A model generated the notes under the pieces. The model worked only from the letters and a program-made list of their open reading frames with translations, searched no databases and was not told the origin of the DNA. Shown piece after piece: positions 1 through 8,422 of a stretch of DNA of 64,000 bases. Within the stretch, counting starts at the first letter, position 1. Each line of letters starts with the position of its first letter. Made by a program: the position numbers and the translations under genes. Source of the DNA: an uncultured Clostridium sp. (GTDB taxonomy: Bacteria; Bacillota; Clostridia; Lachnospirales; Lachnospiraceae); the NCBI GenBank assembly GCA_900538475.1, contig UPYT01000003.1:62001-126000 (forward strand), read 5' to 3'.

Positions 1-1116
1 CTTCAGAAGGCAATCAACGATCTTCCGGAGAACGGAACATTGCTTTTAAAGGATGGAACGTATCCTATATCAAGGGCTCTGGAGCTAAAAAGTAATATGA
101 CATTAAAGCTCAGCGAAAACGCGGTGCTTTTGAATGAAGTGCAGGGGAGCTCTGCATTGATGGGCTTTAATCATCCCTTAAAGCATGATAAAGCAGAAGG
201 AAACAGTAATATTGTGATTGAGGGAGGAACCTGGGATATGAATGGAGCTCTTGGAGACCATGGGGTTCCTGCGAATCTCCCTGAGGCAGATACGGCAGGC
301 GCTTTGGGGCTTGCCTATGCCGAAAATATTACGCTGAGGGACATACGTTTTATTGACAGCTATAATGGGCATGTTTTGCAGCTGGCCGCAGTAGATCAGG
401 TTTTGATTGAGAACTGCCGGTTTGAAGGGCAGGCCTTTAAGGGCGAGGGAAATAAAACAAGGGAACTGATTCAGATTGAACCAGGATCGATTAAGGGCTA
501 TCCTTATACAAAGGTACAGGATGTGAGGCCTACGACGAATGTAGTGATTAGAAACTGTTATTTCGGAGGAAGTGAAAAGTCACCGCAGTATATGGTCGGG
601 CTGGGAAACCACGGTCAGCAAAACGGTGTAAAATGTTCGGATATTTTGATAGAAAACTGCACCTTTGAAAATGCGGCCTGGGCCGGAATTCGATTTTGGG
701 CTTTTGACCGGGTGAGTATCAAAAACAATACGTTCCGGATGACAGCAGACTCCGGGCAAAAAGAGAGGTATGCAATTCTGGCAGACAGCCATCCCTATGG
801 CGCGGTTATAGAGGAAGGCGGAGCGGCAAGCACCAGTGAGCTTGTTATTGAGAAAAATACAATTGTCATAGAAGCTCCGGATGTAAAAGCTGTTGGAGTT
901 CTTGGAAACGGCGGTTCTCCTAAAAAGCCGAAAGATATTTCTATCATGAATAATACCATTCAGTCAAATGGGGCAGAGCAGGCAATTGAACTACTCAGAA
1001 CAGAGAATTGCGTAATTGAAGGAAATCAGGTGGAAGGCTTTGAAACGCAGGTATACGCAGAGGACTGCGATGGAGAGGTAAAGACTGATTTGGAAATCAT
1101 TTATAATGAGAAATAG
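1..1116 (+). CDS. right-handed beta-helix (pectate-lyase-like) protein, 5' end outside window
   Basis: The frame is open from base 1, so the N-terminus lies upstream; the visible part is about 371 codons. It opens with a NGTLLLKDGTY-type segment, typical of the first turns of pectate-lyase-superfamily beta-helices. Repeated short strands follow, such as NIVIEGGTWD, NITLRDIRF, QVLIENCRF and DILIENCTF, spaced about 20-30 residues apart, which is the usual right-handed beta-helix rhythm. Such proteins cleave or bind polysaccharides. No catalytic residue can be assigned by eye and the signal peptide, if any, is outside the window. The following GDPD-like gene starts 37 bp downstream on the same strand, so the two are probably co-transcribed. 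Confidence 0.75.
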   Translation, partial: LQKAINDLPENGTLLLKDGTYPISRALELKSNMTLKLSENAVLLNEVQGSSALMGFNHPLKHDKAEGNSNIVIEGGTWDMNGALGDHGVPANLPEADTAGALGLAYAENITLRDIRFIDSYNGHVLQLAAVDQVLIENCRFEGQAFKGEGNKTRELIQIEPGSIKGYPYTKVQDVRPTTNVVIRNCYFGGSEKSPQYMVGLGNHGQQNGVKCSDILIENCTFENAAWAGIRFWAFDRVSIKNNTFRMTADSGQKERYAILADSHPYGAVIEEGGAASTSELVIEKNTIVIEAPDVKAVGVLGNGGSPKKPKDISIMNNTIQSNGAEQAIELLRTENCVIEGNQVEGFETQVYAEDCDGEVKTDLEIIYNEK

Positions 1117-1153
1117 ACCTGTCGGAACGGTGACAGGAAAGGAAGGTGTTACT

Positions 1154-1981
1154 ATGAATGCATTACATGCGCTGCTGGCGGAAAAGAAGGTTTTGGTAGC
1201 GGCTCACAGAGGCGTAGCAGGAGCAGATATTCCCTGCAATACTATTCCTGCTTTTGAACTGGCTTTAAAATCAGGAGCAGATATTCTGGAGATGGATCTT
1301 TTTAAATCGGCAGATGGAGAATTGTTCATTTTTCATACAGGAAAAGAACCGTTTCAGTTGGACAGACATATCGATATTACAAAATTGTCATCTGCGCAAA
1401 TCAGACAGCTGCGGCTGGTGAATGTGGATTTTAATGAAACTGCATTTGGGCTGAATACCTTTGATGAGGTTCTGGAGCAGTTTAAAAATCGCTGTATTTT
1501 GAACCTGGACAGGTGTTTTGGATTTCTGGAGGATGTGATTCGGACAGTAGAGCGTCACAATATGAAGGAGCAGATTCTGCTGAAAAATGCACCAGATGAA
1601 AATTCTCTGAAAAAAGTGGAAGCTTTTGCGTCAGAGTATATGTTTATGCCTATTTACATGGAAAAAGACACAGCTACCAGCATCATTGAAAAAATGAATA
1701 TAAATTATGTGGGCGCAGAGCTGGTTTTTGCTGACGAGAAATCTCCGGTTGCTCAGGATGAATATATCCACAGTATGCATCAGGCAGGGAAAATTTTATG
1801 GGGAAATGCGCTGGAATATAATCATAAAATTCCGTTGGCTGCAGGGCACTGTGATAATATTTCTCTTCTGGATCATCCAGATAAGGGCTGGGGCTGGCTG
1901 GCAGACAAGGGCTTTGATATTATCCAGACAGATTGGGCGGCACAGTGCTGCTCCTATATTAGAAAAAACAGAGCGTGCTGA
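1154..1981 (+). CDS. glycerophosphodiester phosphodiesterase (GDPD) family protein
   Basis: 275 residues. GDPD enzymes cleave glycerophosphodiesters to glycerol-3-phosphate and an alcohol within a TIM barrel. The start at 1154 is chosen because GGAAAGGAAGG precedes it. Visible family features are AHRG near residue 16, the AFELALKSGADILEMD block carrying the E-x-D metal ligands, and a C-terminal segment ending in DIIQTDWA. Two signature positions deviate: the usual PENT is PCNT, and the usual HD after the first strands is HT (FHTGKEP). The protein may therefore have a changed substrate or reduced activity. It lies between the beta-helix gene and an MBL gene in one probable operon. The family call is fairly sure; activity is uncertain. 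Confidence 0.7.
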   Translation: MNALHALLAEKKVLVAAHRGVAGADIPCNTIPAFELALKSGADILEMDLFKSADGELFIFHTGKEPFQLDRHIDITKLSSAQIRQLRLVNVDFNETAFGLNTFDEVLEQFKNRCILNLDRCFGFLEDVIRTVERHNMKEQILLKNAPDENSLKKVEAFASEYMFMPIYMEKDTATSIIEKMNINYVGAELVFADEKSPVAQDEYIHSMHQAGKILWGNALEYNHKIPLAAGHCDNISLLDHPDKGWGWLADKGFDIIQTDWAAQCCSYIRKNRAC

Positions 1982-2003
1982 TAAAAACGGCGGCGACCGG
2001 GAG

Positions 2004-2711
2004 GTGAATAGTATTTTAAAATTTTTAGGATGCGGAGCGGCATTTTATCCTGTTTTAGGAAATACCAGCGCATATTTTATAAAAAATAATAATCTTTATC
2101 TGCTGGACTGCGGCGAGCTGGTATTTCATCAGCTGTATGAGCGGGGAATGCTGACAAGGTATGACAGAATTTATTCTATCATTACTCATTTACATGCGGA
2201 TCACGTGGGAAGTCTTGGATCTTTGATCTCTTATACATATTTTGTACTTGGGAAAAAGATACGGGTTATTCATCCGGAGGAGTCTGTTCGTCAGCTTTTG
2301 GATTTGACCGGCATTGATCGGAATGCTTATTATTTTGAACAATGTACCAGGTATGAGAGTGATGGAATTGTGTTTGAAGCGGTTCCTGTCAGACATGCTG
2401 AGGATATGAACTGCTATGGATATATTATTGAGGATGGGGGCAGACGGATCTATTACAGTGGGGATTCCTATGAAATTCCAGAGCGTGTGATAAACGGTTT
2501 TCTTGAAAGGAGAATAGAGAAAATTTATCAGGATACAACCAATAAGGTATCTTCTCATCGTTCTCATTTCCCGTTGTCGGAGCTGAAGGAACTGATTCCA
2601 GAGGAGCTGAGGGCACAGGTGTTTTGTATGCATTTTGGCTGTGATTTTTCAGCGGAAATTGAACAGCTGGGATTCAATAATGCAGAAAAATATTTAGCTC
2701 AGCAAAGATAA
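2004..2711 (+). CDS. MBL-fold metallohydrolase (RNase Z-like)
   Basis: About 235 residues. It carries the metallo-beta-lactamase metal motif HLHADH at about residues 61-66, then VRHAED, YYSGDS and a final CMHFGCD histidine, which is the full two-metal ligand set. The fold is shared by RNase Z and small phosphodiesterases; the substrate here is unknown. The start is ambiguous. GTG at 2004 sits directly on a GGGAGG sequence, while that same GGGAGG is ideally spaced (about 8 nt) for a non-standard ATT at 2013. It begins 22 bp after the GDPD-like gene and is followed by a clear terminator, so it is the last gene of that operon. Confidence 0.75.
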   Translation: MNSILKFLGCGAAFYPVLGNTSAYFIKNNNLYLLDCGELVFHQLYERGMLTRYDRIYSIITHLHADHVGSLGSLISYTYFVLGKKIRVIHPEESVRQLLDLTGIDRNAYYFEQCTRYESDGIVFEAVPVRHAEDMNCYGYIIEDGGRRIYYSGDSYEIPERVINGFLERRIEKIYQDTTNKVSSHRSHFPLSELKELIPEELRAQVFCMHFGCDFSAEIEQLGFNNAEKYLAQQR

Positions 2712-2718
2712 TAAAAAC

Positions 2719-2767
2719 GTAACAGTTCGGCAAAGCCGGACAAGACGAAGCAGGGCTGAACTGTTAC
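2719..2767 (+). repeat. dispersed GTAACAGTTC inverted-repeat element
   Basis: GTAACAGTTC (2719-2728) and its exact reverse complement GAACTGTTAC (2758-2767) bracket a GC-rich core containing a CCGG stretch. Related pieces occur in other gaps of this window, near 41661, 54774, 56130, 57884 and 61108. It looks like a short non-coding dispersed element in an intergenic gap. Confidence 0.6.
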
Positions 2768-2790
2768 ATAAAAACATGGATAACGACAGA

Positions 2791-2820
2791 AAGGAAGGAG
2801 AGCAGCCTTCCTTTTGTTGT
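2791..2820 (+). terminator. Rho-independent terminator after the MBL gene
   Basis: An 8-bp stem AAGGAAGG / CCTTCCTT with a 7-nt loop is followed by TTGTTGTT. It separates the beta-helix/GDPD/MBL operon from mgtC. Confidence 0.65.
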
Positions 2821-2841
2821 TAAATCAGACAGGAGGGCTTT

Positions 2842-3543
2842 ATGGAGAATGTATTTATTGCACTGCAGTCATTTATGGGGGAATTTGAAGCTTCGGCATT
2901 GATCCGGCTGTTTACGGCAGTCATTTGCGGAGGAATTATAGGCTTGGAGCGGGGGCTGAAAGGACGACCGGCAGGACTGAAAACCTTTTCGCTGGTCTGT
3001 GTGGGAGCAACTCTGGTTATGGTAACGAATGAGTATATTTCTATAAAAGCAGGAGGGAGTGGAGATGCTGCCAGAATGGCAGCGCAGGTTGTCAGCGGAA
3101 TTGGATTTTTAGGAGCAGGTACTATCATCGTGACAGGCGCCAATCAGGTAAAAGGTCTGACAACAGCCGCTGCGTTGTGGGTGAATGCAGCAGTAGGAAT
3201 TGCAATTGGATCGGGATTTTATTTTGGAGCGGTGTCCGCGACGATTTTAGTCTGTTTTTCATCTGAGATTTTTCGGGCAGTTGATCGTGTTATTATAGGA
3301 AATGCCGCTCATATGAAAATCTGTATAGAGGGAATGAATGAAGGCTTTCTGGTGAGGCTGCTGGAATTTTTTAAAGAACGGGATATTCGTGTTTCCAGTG
3401 TAATAAGAACTTCAGAATACAAATGGTATAAAAAAGATATTTGTGTTATTATGGAACTGGAATTGAAACACAGACAGAGTCATAATAAGCTTCTGAAGGA
3501 AATTCAGGAATTAGAAGGCCTTCGTTTTGTGGAAGAGGTGTAA
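2842..3543 (+). CDS. MgtC/SapB family membrane protein
   Basis: 233 residues. Four to five N-terminal hydrophobic segments include the MgtC hallmarks AVICGGIIGLERGLKGRPAG near residue 30, then GIGFLGAGTI and LTTAAALWV. A soluble ACT-like C-terminal domain starts near residue 150 (KICIEGMNEGFLVRLLEFF). MgtC-type proteins are linked to magnesium limitation and modulation of ATP synthase; the exact role here is inference. An AGGAGG site lies 5 nt before the ATG. It follows a terminator and ends about 50 bp before the LacI-type regulator gene. Confidence 0.85.
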   Translation: MENVFIALQSFMGEFEASALIRLFTAVICGGIIGLERGLKGRPAGLKTFSLVCVGATLVMVTNEYISIKAGGSGDAARMAAQVVSGIGFLGAGTIIVTGANQVKGLTTAAALWVNAAVGIAIGSGFYFGAVSATILVCFSSEIFRAVDRVIIGNAAHMKICIEGMNEGFLVRLLEFFKERDIRVSSVIRTSEYKWYKKDICVIMELELKHRQSHNKLLKEIQELEGLRFVEEV

Positions 3544-3546
3544 GAG

Positions 3547-3594
3547 AAAGGGGAAATCAGTTAATTTGCCGCAGGCATTAACTGAGTGAGATAT
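3547..3594 (+). promoter_or_regulatory. palindrome between a strong Shine-Dalgarno and the LacI-SBP start
   Basis: AAAGGGGAA (3547-3555) is followed by a hairpin whose outer arms are CAGTTAAT (3558-3565) and ATTAACTG (3577-3584), with an inner TGCC/GGCA stem. The ATG is at 3595. The palindrome could be a LacI-family autoregulatory operator. Alternatively, an RNA hairpin could bring the distant purine-rich site close to the start codon. Either function is inference. Confidence 0.4.
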
Positions 3595-5763
3595 ATGGCA
3601 ACAATTTTGGATGTGGCGAGACTGGCAGGCGTCTCTCAGGGAACTGCTTCGAATGTGCTCAACAGGAAAGGAAATGTAAGCAGCGAGAAAATCAGACTGG
3701 TGGAGGAAGCAGCGCAGAAGCTGGGATTTACTCTGAATGAGAAAGCGAGAATGCTCCGAAAAGGCTCCAGCGATTCTCTGGCAGTGATATTGCCCAACAT
3801 TCAATTCAAGCAGTACAGAGATTTTTATGCCAGCTTTAAGGTATATGCAGAGAGAAAAGGATATTCTACAGAGCTGATGCTTACAAATGATAATCCAGAT
3901 ATTGAGCGCGCCTTGATCCAGCAGGCAAAGGCTATGCTTCTGGATGGAATCGCAATTGTATCCTGCCTTACAGAAAAGGAGGAACAGGGGATTTTTGACG
4001 GTTTTGGAAAGGTATGTTATGTAGAGCGAAAGCCGCAGTTTCCTGCAGTATATTATGGGTTTGATTATACAAGATGCGGGGAGGAGCTGGCGGAGTCAAT
4101 TATAAGGCATGAATATAAAAATGTACTGCTGATTCACAGTACCCTGCGATATTCTAACGAAAAGGAAACCATAGAGTCCTTCAATAAAAGAATTTCAGGC
4201 ATTCCATGCAATGTGATAGATGTATCTACAGACTCCTTGAGACTGTATAATACGTTGCTGGCAGTATTTGAAGAGTATGAGACAATCGAGGCAATTGTGA
4301 CAACAAACCTTGGATTTGCAGAGCGTATCCGTCAGATATGCAACTCGCTGATTCTGGTAGAAGCGCTTCCGATTTACACAATTTCGCCAATGTTTACATT
4401 ACCGGAAAAGGATTATATCAAATATGAATTAAATTACAGTCTGCTGGGGAGACAGGCTGCGGAAGAATGTATTGGAAAAAGCAAAACAAAAAACAGCTGT
4501 CATATTTTGAAAAATGACGGTTATAGAAAATGGCATAATATAAAATTATCCAATCGGAAGGCAGACACACTGAATGTTCTGGCCCTGGAGGGGCCGGAGG
4601 CATCAGTGATGAAGGCAATGACAAAGCTTTATGAGGAGAAAACAGGGACACAAATCAATATTTCTGTTTTATCTTATAATGAGATATATGAGGCCTTTGT
4701 AAATGCAGAGAATTTTGGAATATTTGATATATTTCGAATAGATGTGACCTGGCTGTCCTGGTTTGCCGATAAGATTTTATTACCGCTGGAAGAGATTGAT
4801 GACAGAATTTTGAAAGGAACACAGGAATATATTCCTGCATTAATGGGAAAATACTCCACAGTGAATAACAGAGTCTATGCGCTGCCAGTAACACCCAGTG
4901 CACAGATTCTTTTCTACCGAAAGGATTTATTTGAGGATGCGGCAGTAAAAAGGGAATTTTGGGAAACCTACAGAAGGGAACTGGAGGTTCCAAAAACCTT
5001 TGATGAATTCAATAAAATAGCAGGCTTTTTTACAAAGAGCCAGAACCCTTCTTCAAGAGTTCAATATGGAACCAGTCTGAATCTTGGAAATACAGGGGTA
5101 GCGGCAACGGAATTTCTGACAAGATATTTCAGTTACAAACCGCATCTGTTTTCGGATAACGGAAAAATAATTCTGAATGATGAAATTGCTGTAGGCGCAA
5201 TGAAAAATCTGGTGGAATCGGCGGATTATGCAGTGAGTAAACGGATTTCCTGGTGGACGGATGCGGCAAAAACGTTTGCTAACGGGGACATTGCCATGCA
5301 GATTATGTTCAGTAATTACGGCTCTGAGGTACTGGGATATAAATCAAAAATTATTGATAGAGTTGGTTACAGTATCGTCCCTGGAGGAAATCCTATTCTG
5401 GGAGGCGGGACTCTTGGAATTGCAAAAAACTGCAGGTATCCAGAGGATGCTTTGGCATTTATCAAATGGATCACCTCAGATCCGGTAGCTTCTGCTATGG
5501 CAACCCTTGGAAGCGTTTCTCCTTGTTCGAGAACCTATGAAATATATGAAATTGTGGATGCATTCCCATGGCTGGAGCTGGCAAAGGATTGTTTTTCTTT
5601 ATCGAAAACAGAGCGGCTTCCGGCAGATAATTTAAGACCATTTGATGAAAAACGTTTTTTGAATATATTGGGAACGATGACAAAGAATATCGTAGCCGGT
5701 ATGGTTGATATCGAAGAAGCCATGGAGAGAGTGCAGGATATGATGGATCAGTATTTTAATTAA
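3595..5763 (+). CDS. LacI-type regulator fused to an ABC extracellular-type solute-binding protein
   Basis: 722 residues. Residues 2-50 form a LacI helix-turn-helix (ATILDVARLAGVSQGTASNVL). Residues about 58-310 are a periplasmic-binding-protein-like ligand domain of the LacI type (SLAVILPN, GIAIVSC). From about residue 325 (LNVLALEGPEASVMKAMTKLYEE) a complete family-1 sugar-binding protein follows, with family-typical segments FDIFRIDVTWLSWFAD, YALPVTPSAQILFYRKDLFED and GGGTLGIAK. No signal peptide or membrane helix is visible, so the sugar-binding part should stay in the cytoplasm and act as a second ligand sensor. No transporter permease genes lie next to it. The start at 3595 gives MATILDV, the standard LacI N-terminus. 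The architecture is read directly; the ligand is unknown. Confidence 0.85.
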   Translation: MATILDVARLAGVSQGTASNVLNRKGNVSSEKIRLVEEAAQKLGFTLNEKARMLRKGSSDSLAVILPNIQFKQYRDFYASFKVYAERKGYSTELMLTNDNPDIERALIQQAKAMLLDGIAIVSCLTEKEEQGIFDGFGKVCYVERKPQFPAVYYGFDYTRCGEELAESIIRHEYKNVLLIHSTLRYSNEKETIESFNKRISGIPCNVIDVSTDSLRLYNTLLAVFEEYETIEAIVTTNLGFAERIRQICNSLILVEALPIYTISPMFTLPEKDYIKYELNYSLLGRQAAEECIGKSKTKNSCHILKNDGYRKWHNIKLSNRKADTLNVLALEGPEASVMKAMTKLYEEKTGTQINISVLSYNEIYEAFVNAENFGIFDIFRIDVTWLSWFADKILLPLEEIDDRILKGTQEYIPALMGKYSTVNNRVYALPVTPSAQILFYRKDLFEDAAVKREFWETYRRELEVPKTFDEFNKIAGFFTKSQNPSSRVQYGTSLNLGNTGVAATEFLTRYFSYKPHLFSDNGKIILNDEIAVGAMKNLVESADYAVSKRISWWTDAAKTFANGDIAMQIMFSNYGSEVLGYKSKIIDRVGYSIVPGGNPILGGGTLGIAKNCRYPEDALAFIKWITSDPVASAMATLGSVSPCSRTYEIYEIVDAFPWLELAKDCFSLSKTERLPADNLRPFDEKRFLNILGTMTKNIVAGMVDIEEAMERVQDMMDQYFN

Positions 5764-5786
5764 ATACAGAGCTGCTGTAATTTTAA

Positions 5787-5833
5787 TGCTGCTGCTTCTG
5801 GACTTTAAGAGTACAGAAGCAGCGGCATTTTTA
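5787..5833. terminator. strong hairpin between convergent genes
   Basis: TGCTGCTGCTTCTG (5787-5800) pairs with CAGAAGCAGCGGCA (5814-5827), followed by TTTTT on the plus strand. It sits between the LacI-SBP gene and the convergent HMA gene and can serve both. Confidence 0.75.
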
Positions 5834-5873
5834 ATGTATAGGAAAGTACTTCCTATTTTTTCCTTCTTTGATT

Positions 5874-6092
5874 TTACAGAAAGATTTCGGAGTCTGGCTC
5901 GATCTTCTTGCAGGCAGCAAGGACATTAGCCATAACAGCCTTGGGATCCTGACCTTCTGCAAATTCGACAATCAGTTTCTGCGTCATAAAGTTTACGGTA
6001 GCGTTTGCTACACCAGCAGTCTTGCGGGCAGCATCCTCCATTAAATTGGCGCAGTTTGCGCAGTCAACTTCGATTTTGTAGGTTTTTTTCAT
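5874..6092 (-). CDS. stand-alone heavy-metal-associated (HMA) domain protein
   Basis: 72 residues starting MKKTYKIEV, with a GGAGG site upstream. It is a single HMA ferredoxin-like domain; the metal motif is DCANCAN (Cys-x-x-Cys) near residues 10-16. The rest follows the HMA pattern of KTAGVANATVNFMTQKLIVEF. Such domains bind Cu(I), Zn or Cd and deliver them to P-type ATPases. No ATPase is adjacent, and the acidic C-terminus resembles Zn/Cd-type detached domains, but the metal is not decidable. It stands alone between two terminator-like hairpins. Confidence 0.85.
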   Translation of the reverse strand: MKKTYKIEVDCANCANLMEDAARKTAGVANATVNFMTQKLIVEFAEGQDPKAVMANVLAACKKIEPDSEIFL

Positions 6093-6240
6093 AGTGGCAG
6101 CCTCCTGGAATATTTTCTGATTTAACAATTAATTATCCGTTTAATTATTATAAGTGCAGTATAATCCAGGAAAAGAAAGAAGTCAATACAGACGGTAAAG
6201 TTCCTCCTAAAAGGGATAAAATCATTTCCAAAGGGGAGAA

Positions 6241-6258
6241 AAAGGCCGGAAACCGGCA
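6241..6258 (-). terminator. terminator of the RpiB/LacAB-type gene
   Basis: Read on the minus strand, GCCGG TTT CCGGC is followed by CTTTTTC, directly downstream of the gene ending at 6303. Confidence 0.55.
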
Positions 6259-6302
6259 AAGCGGCTTCTGGCCTTTGGAAAGCTCCGTTATCAAAATAAG
6301 GA

Positions 6303-6938
6303 TTACAGAAGAGTCTTAATGTACTCAGCAAGCTCCTCGTTCTGGCAGTTAGCGAAGAACAGCTCCTTGAACTGCTCGCCGGCAAATGCGCCTTTTACCA
6401 GCTCCTGATCAATGTCCTTCAGACAGTCGATGATGGGGCGCAGGGTTACTGCACGAACGCCGTCCAGGATTTTTTTGTTGCGCTGTTCCGGAACAACACG
6501 CTCCTTCGGATATCCCTGGCCATGACCAAAGCCGAACAGCTTTTCAAAAATGTATTCCAGATTCAGCTCGCCGCCCCAGCCAAAGCCTTTTGCAAAAGGC
6601 AGAGCAACTGCGTTGCCGTCGTTTACATGAGCAAAGGTGTAAGCGTCAACCGGATCTTCTACATGTCCGCAGAGAACGTTGGGGAAGCTGTTCATTGCCA
6701 GCATAGCGCCCTCGCCGGTGCCGCAGCCGGTAATTACATAGTCAGCAGCTCCGCTGTTTAACAGGACAGCACCCAGAATACCAACCTGAACGTAGGTCAG
6801 CTGTGCAGCATCATCAGCGGTGTACATGCCGTAGTTATATACAGTATGTCCCATGGGTTCAACAACCTTTTTCAGGGATGCAGCGATAAGCTCATTTTTT
6901 GCAGCCTGGCTGTTTTCGTTGATAAGTGCGATTTTCAT
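6303..6938 (-). CDS. RpiB/LacA/LacB family sugar-phosphate isomerase
   Basis: 211 residues starting MKIALINENSQAA after a GGAGAAGAA site. The N-terminal two thirds follow the RpiB/LacAB fold, with the phosphate-binding region VITGCGTGEGAMLAMN matching the GCGTGxG signature. It is about 60 residues longer than canonical RpiB, with an extra C-terminal region rich in charged residues. This long form is the type annotated as a sugar phosphate isomerase of unknown substrate in many Clostridia; a canonical RpiB is present separately at 17792. It has its own upstream gap, so it is probably transcribed apart from pyrC. The isomerase class is well supported; the substrate is unknown. Confidence 0.8.
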   Translation of the reverse strand: MKIALINENSQAAKNELIAASLKKVVEPMGHTVYNYGMYTADDAAQLTYVQVGILGAVLLNSGAADYVITGCGTGEGAMLAMNSFPNVLCGHVEDPVDAYTFAHVNDGNAVALPFAKGFGWGGELNLEYIFEKLFGFGHGQGYPKERVVPEQRNKKILDGVRAVTLRPIIDCLKDIDQELVKGAFAGEQFKELFFANCQNEELAEYIKTLL

Positions 6939-7093
6939 AGAAATTCTTCTCCTTTTCCACTGTGGTGAATATTTGCTGCTCTGCATGGCGTCAGAGCGCC
7001 TGCAGAGGTCAGCTCCTGCGTCTATTATACCTGTAATATGAGAGAACTTCAATCATCAAAATGCATCAGCTGTGCAAAATGGCGGATCCTTGG

Positions 7094-8401
7094 TTATTCT
7101 GCCGGATTCTCCCATGCGATTTCTCCGCCGCAGACGGTATATTTTACAACGCCTTTCAGGGTCTCTCCTACAAAGGGAGAGTTGCTGGATTTTGACTGGA
7201 AATTCTCAACGGTCCAGGAGGCGTCAGGATCAAAGATAACCAGATCCGCATCAGCTCCTTTTCCGATCCAGCCCTTGTGTTCTTCCAGGCGATAGAGAAT
7301 AGCCGGATTCAGGCTCATTTTTTCCATCAGCTGAACCATGGTCAGACAGCCGGTATCAACCAGATTGGTAATGCCCAGGGAAAGTGCTGTCTCCAGTCCG
7401 ATAATGCCGCTGGGAGCCTGTGTCAGAGGACGTCCCTTTTCTTCTGCGCTGTGGGGAGCATGATCTGTGGCGATAATATCAATAATGCCTTCCTTCAGGC
7501 CGCGGAGAATTTCCTGCTTATCTTCCAGAGTCCGCAGAGGCGGATTCATTTTTGCAAGAGAACCGTGCTTTAACACAGCGGATTCATCGAGAGAGAAGTG
7601 GTGGGGCGTTACCTCTGCCATGACATGAGCGCCCAGCTGCTTGGCCAGCTCTACCATGCGTACAGAGCGGCCGGAGCTGATATGCTGAATATCAACCGTA
7701 GCGCCTGTATGGATTGCCAGCATACAGTCGCGGGCAACCATAACATCTTCAGCAGCAGCAGGAGAACCGCCGATGCCAAGCTCCGCAGAAACAGCGCCGC
7801 GGTTGATTCCGTTGTTGGTAATCAGAGAGGGATCCTCCTCGTGAAAGCTTAATGGAACGTTCAGCCGCACGGCCTCTTCCATGGCCTTTTTTACAAGAGC
7901 AGCATCCTTTAAGGGGATACCGTCATCGGTAAAACCAGCGGCTCCGTGAGCCTTTAAAAGCTCCATATCTGTCAGCTCCTGACCTTTCATGCCTACTGTG
8001 ATATTGGCGGCGGTCAGCACGTTAATGGGGGTCTTTTTGCCCTCCTGAATGACATATTCCAGGGTTTCTACGTTGTCAACCGGCGGCTTGGTATTGGCCA
8101 TACAGATAACGGTGGTAAATCCGCCGGCAGCAGCAGCCCTTGCTCCGGTTTGAATGTCTTCCTTGTAGGTAAAGCCCGGATCCCGGAAATGAACATGCAC
8201 GTCAATGAGACCAGGCGCAGTGATCAAGCCCTTGCCGTCAAGAATCTGGAGGGAAGAGCCATTTTCACTGGCCAGAGCCTGACAGCGCTCTGCCAGATTC
8301 TCCCCCATATCTACGATTTTTCCATTTTCGATGATCAGATCCAGCACTGCGTCTGTGCCGGTTTTCGGGTCAATGACCCGGCTGTTTTGAATAAAAAGCA
8401 T
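7094..8401 (-). CDS. pyrC: dihydroorotase
   Basis: 435 residues, the usual size of class I dihydroorotase. It converts carbamoyl-aspartate to dihydroorotate in pyrimidine synthesis. Metal ligands appear as DVHVHFRDPG near residue 65 and the late TDHAPH motif; GGFTTVICMANTKP and HISSG are also conserved. A GGAGG site precedes the ATG. It starts 22 bp after the second ThrE-like gene, so it is read as the last gene of the MBL-thrE-pyrC operon. No other pyr gene is visible nearby, and I saw no PyrR-type attenuator upstream. Confidence 0.95.
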   Translation of the reverse strand: MLFIQNSRVIDPKTGTDAVLDLIIENGKIVDMGENLAERCQALASENGSSLQILDGKGLITAPGLIDVHVHFRDPGFTYKEDIQTGARAAAAGGFTTVICMANTKPPVDNVETLEYVIQEGKKTPINVLTAANITVGMKGQELTDMELLKAHGAAGFTDDGIPLKDAALVKKAMEEAVRLNVPLSFHEEDPSLITNNGINRGAVSAELGIGGSPAAAEDVMVARDCMLAIHTGATVDIQHISSGRSVRMVELAKQLGAHVMAEVTPHHFSLDESAVLKHGSLAKMNPPLRTLEDKQEILRGLKEGIIDIIATDHAPHSAEEKGRPLTQAPSGIIGLETALSLGITNLVDTGCLTMVQLMEKMSLNPAILYRLEEHKGWIGKGADADLVIFDPDASWTVENFQSKSSNSPFVGETLKGVVKYTVCGGEIAWENPAE

Positions 8402-8422
8402 AAATAAATCCTCCTTGTAGGG

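Noticed and set aside
8402..8422. PyrR-type attenuator before pyrC
   Set aside because: The gap to the preceding gene is 21 bp, which leaves no room for the structure.
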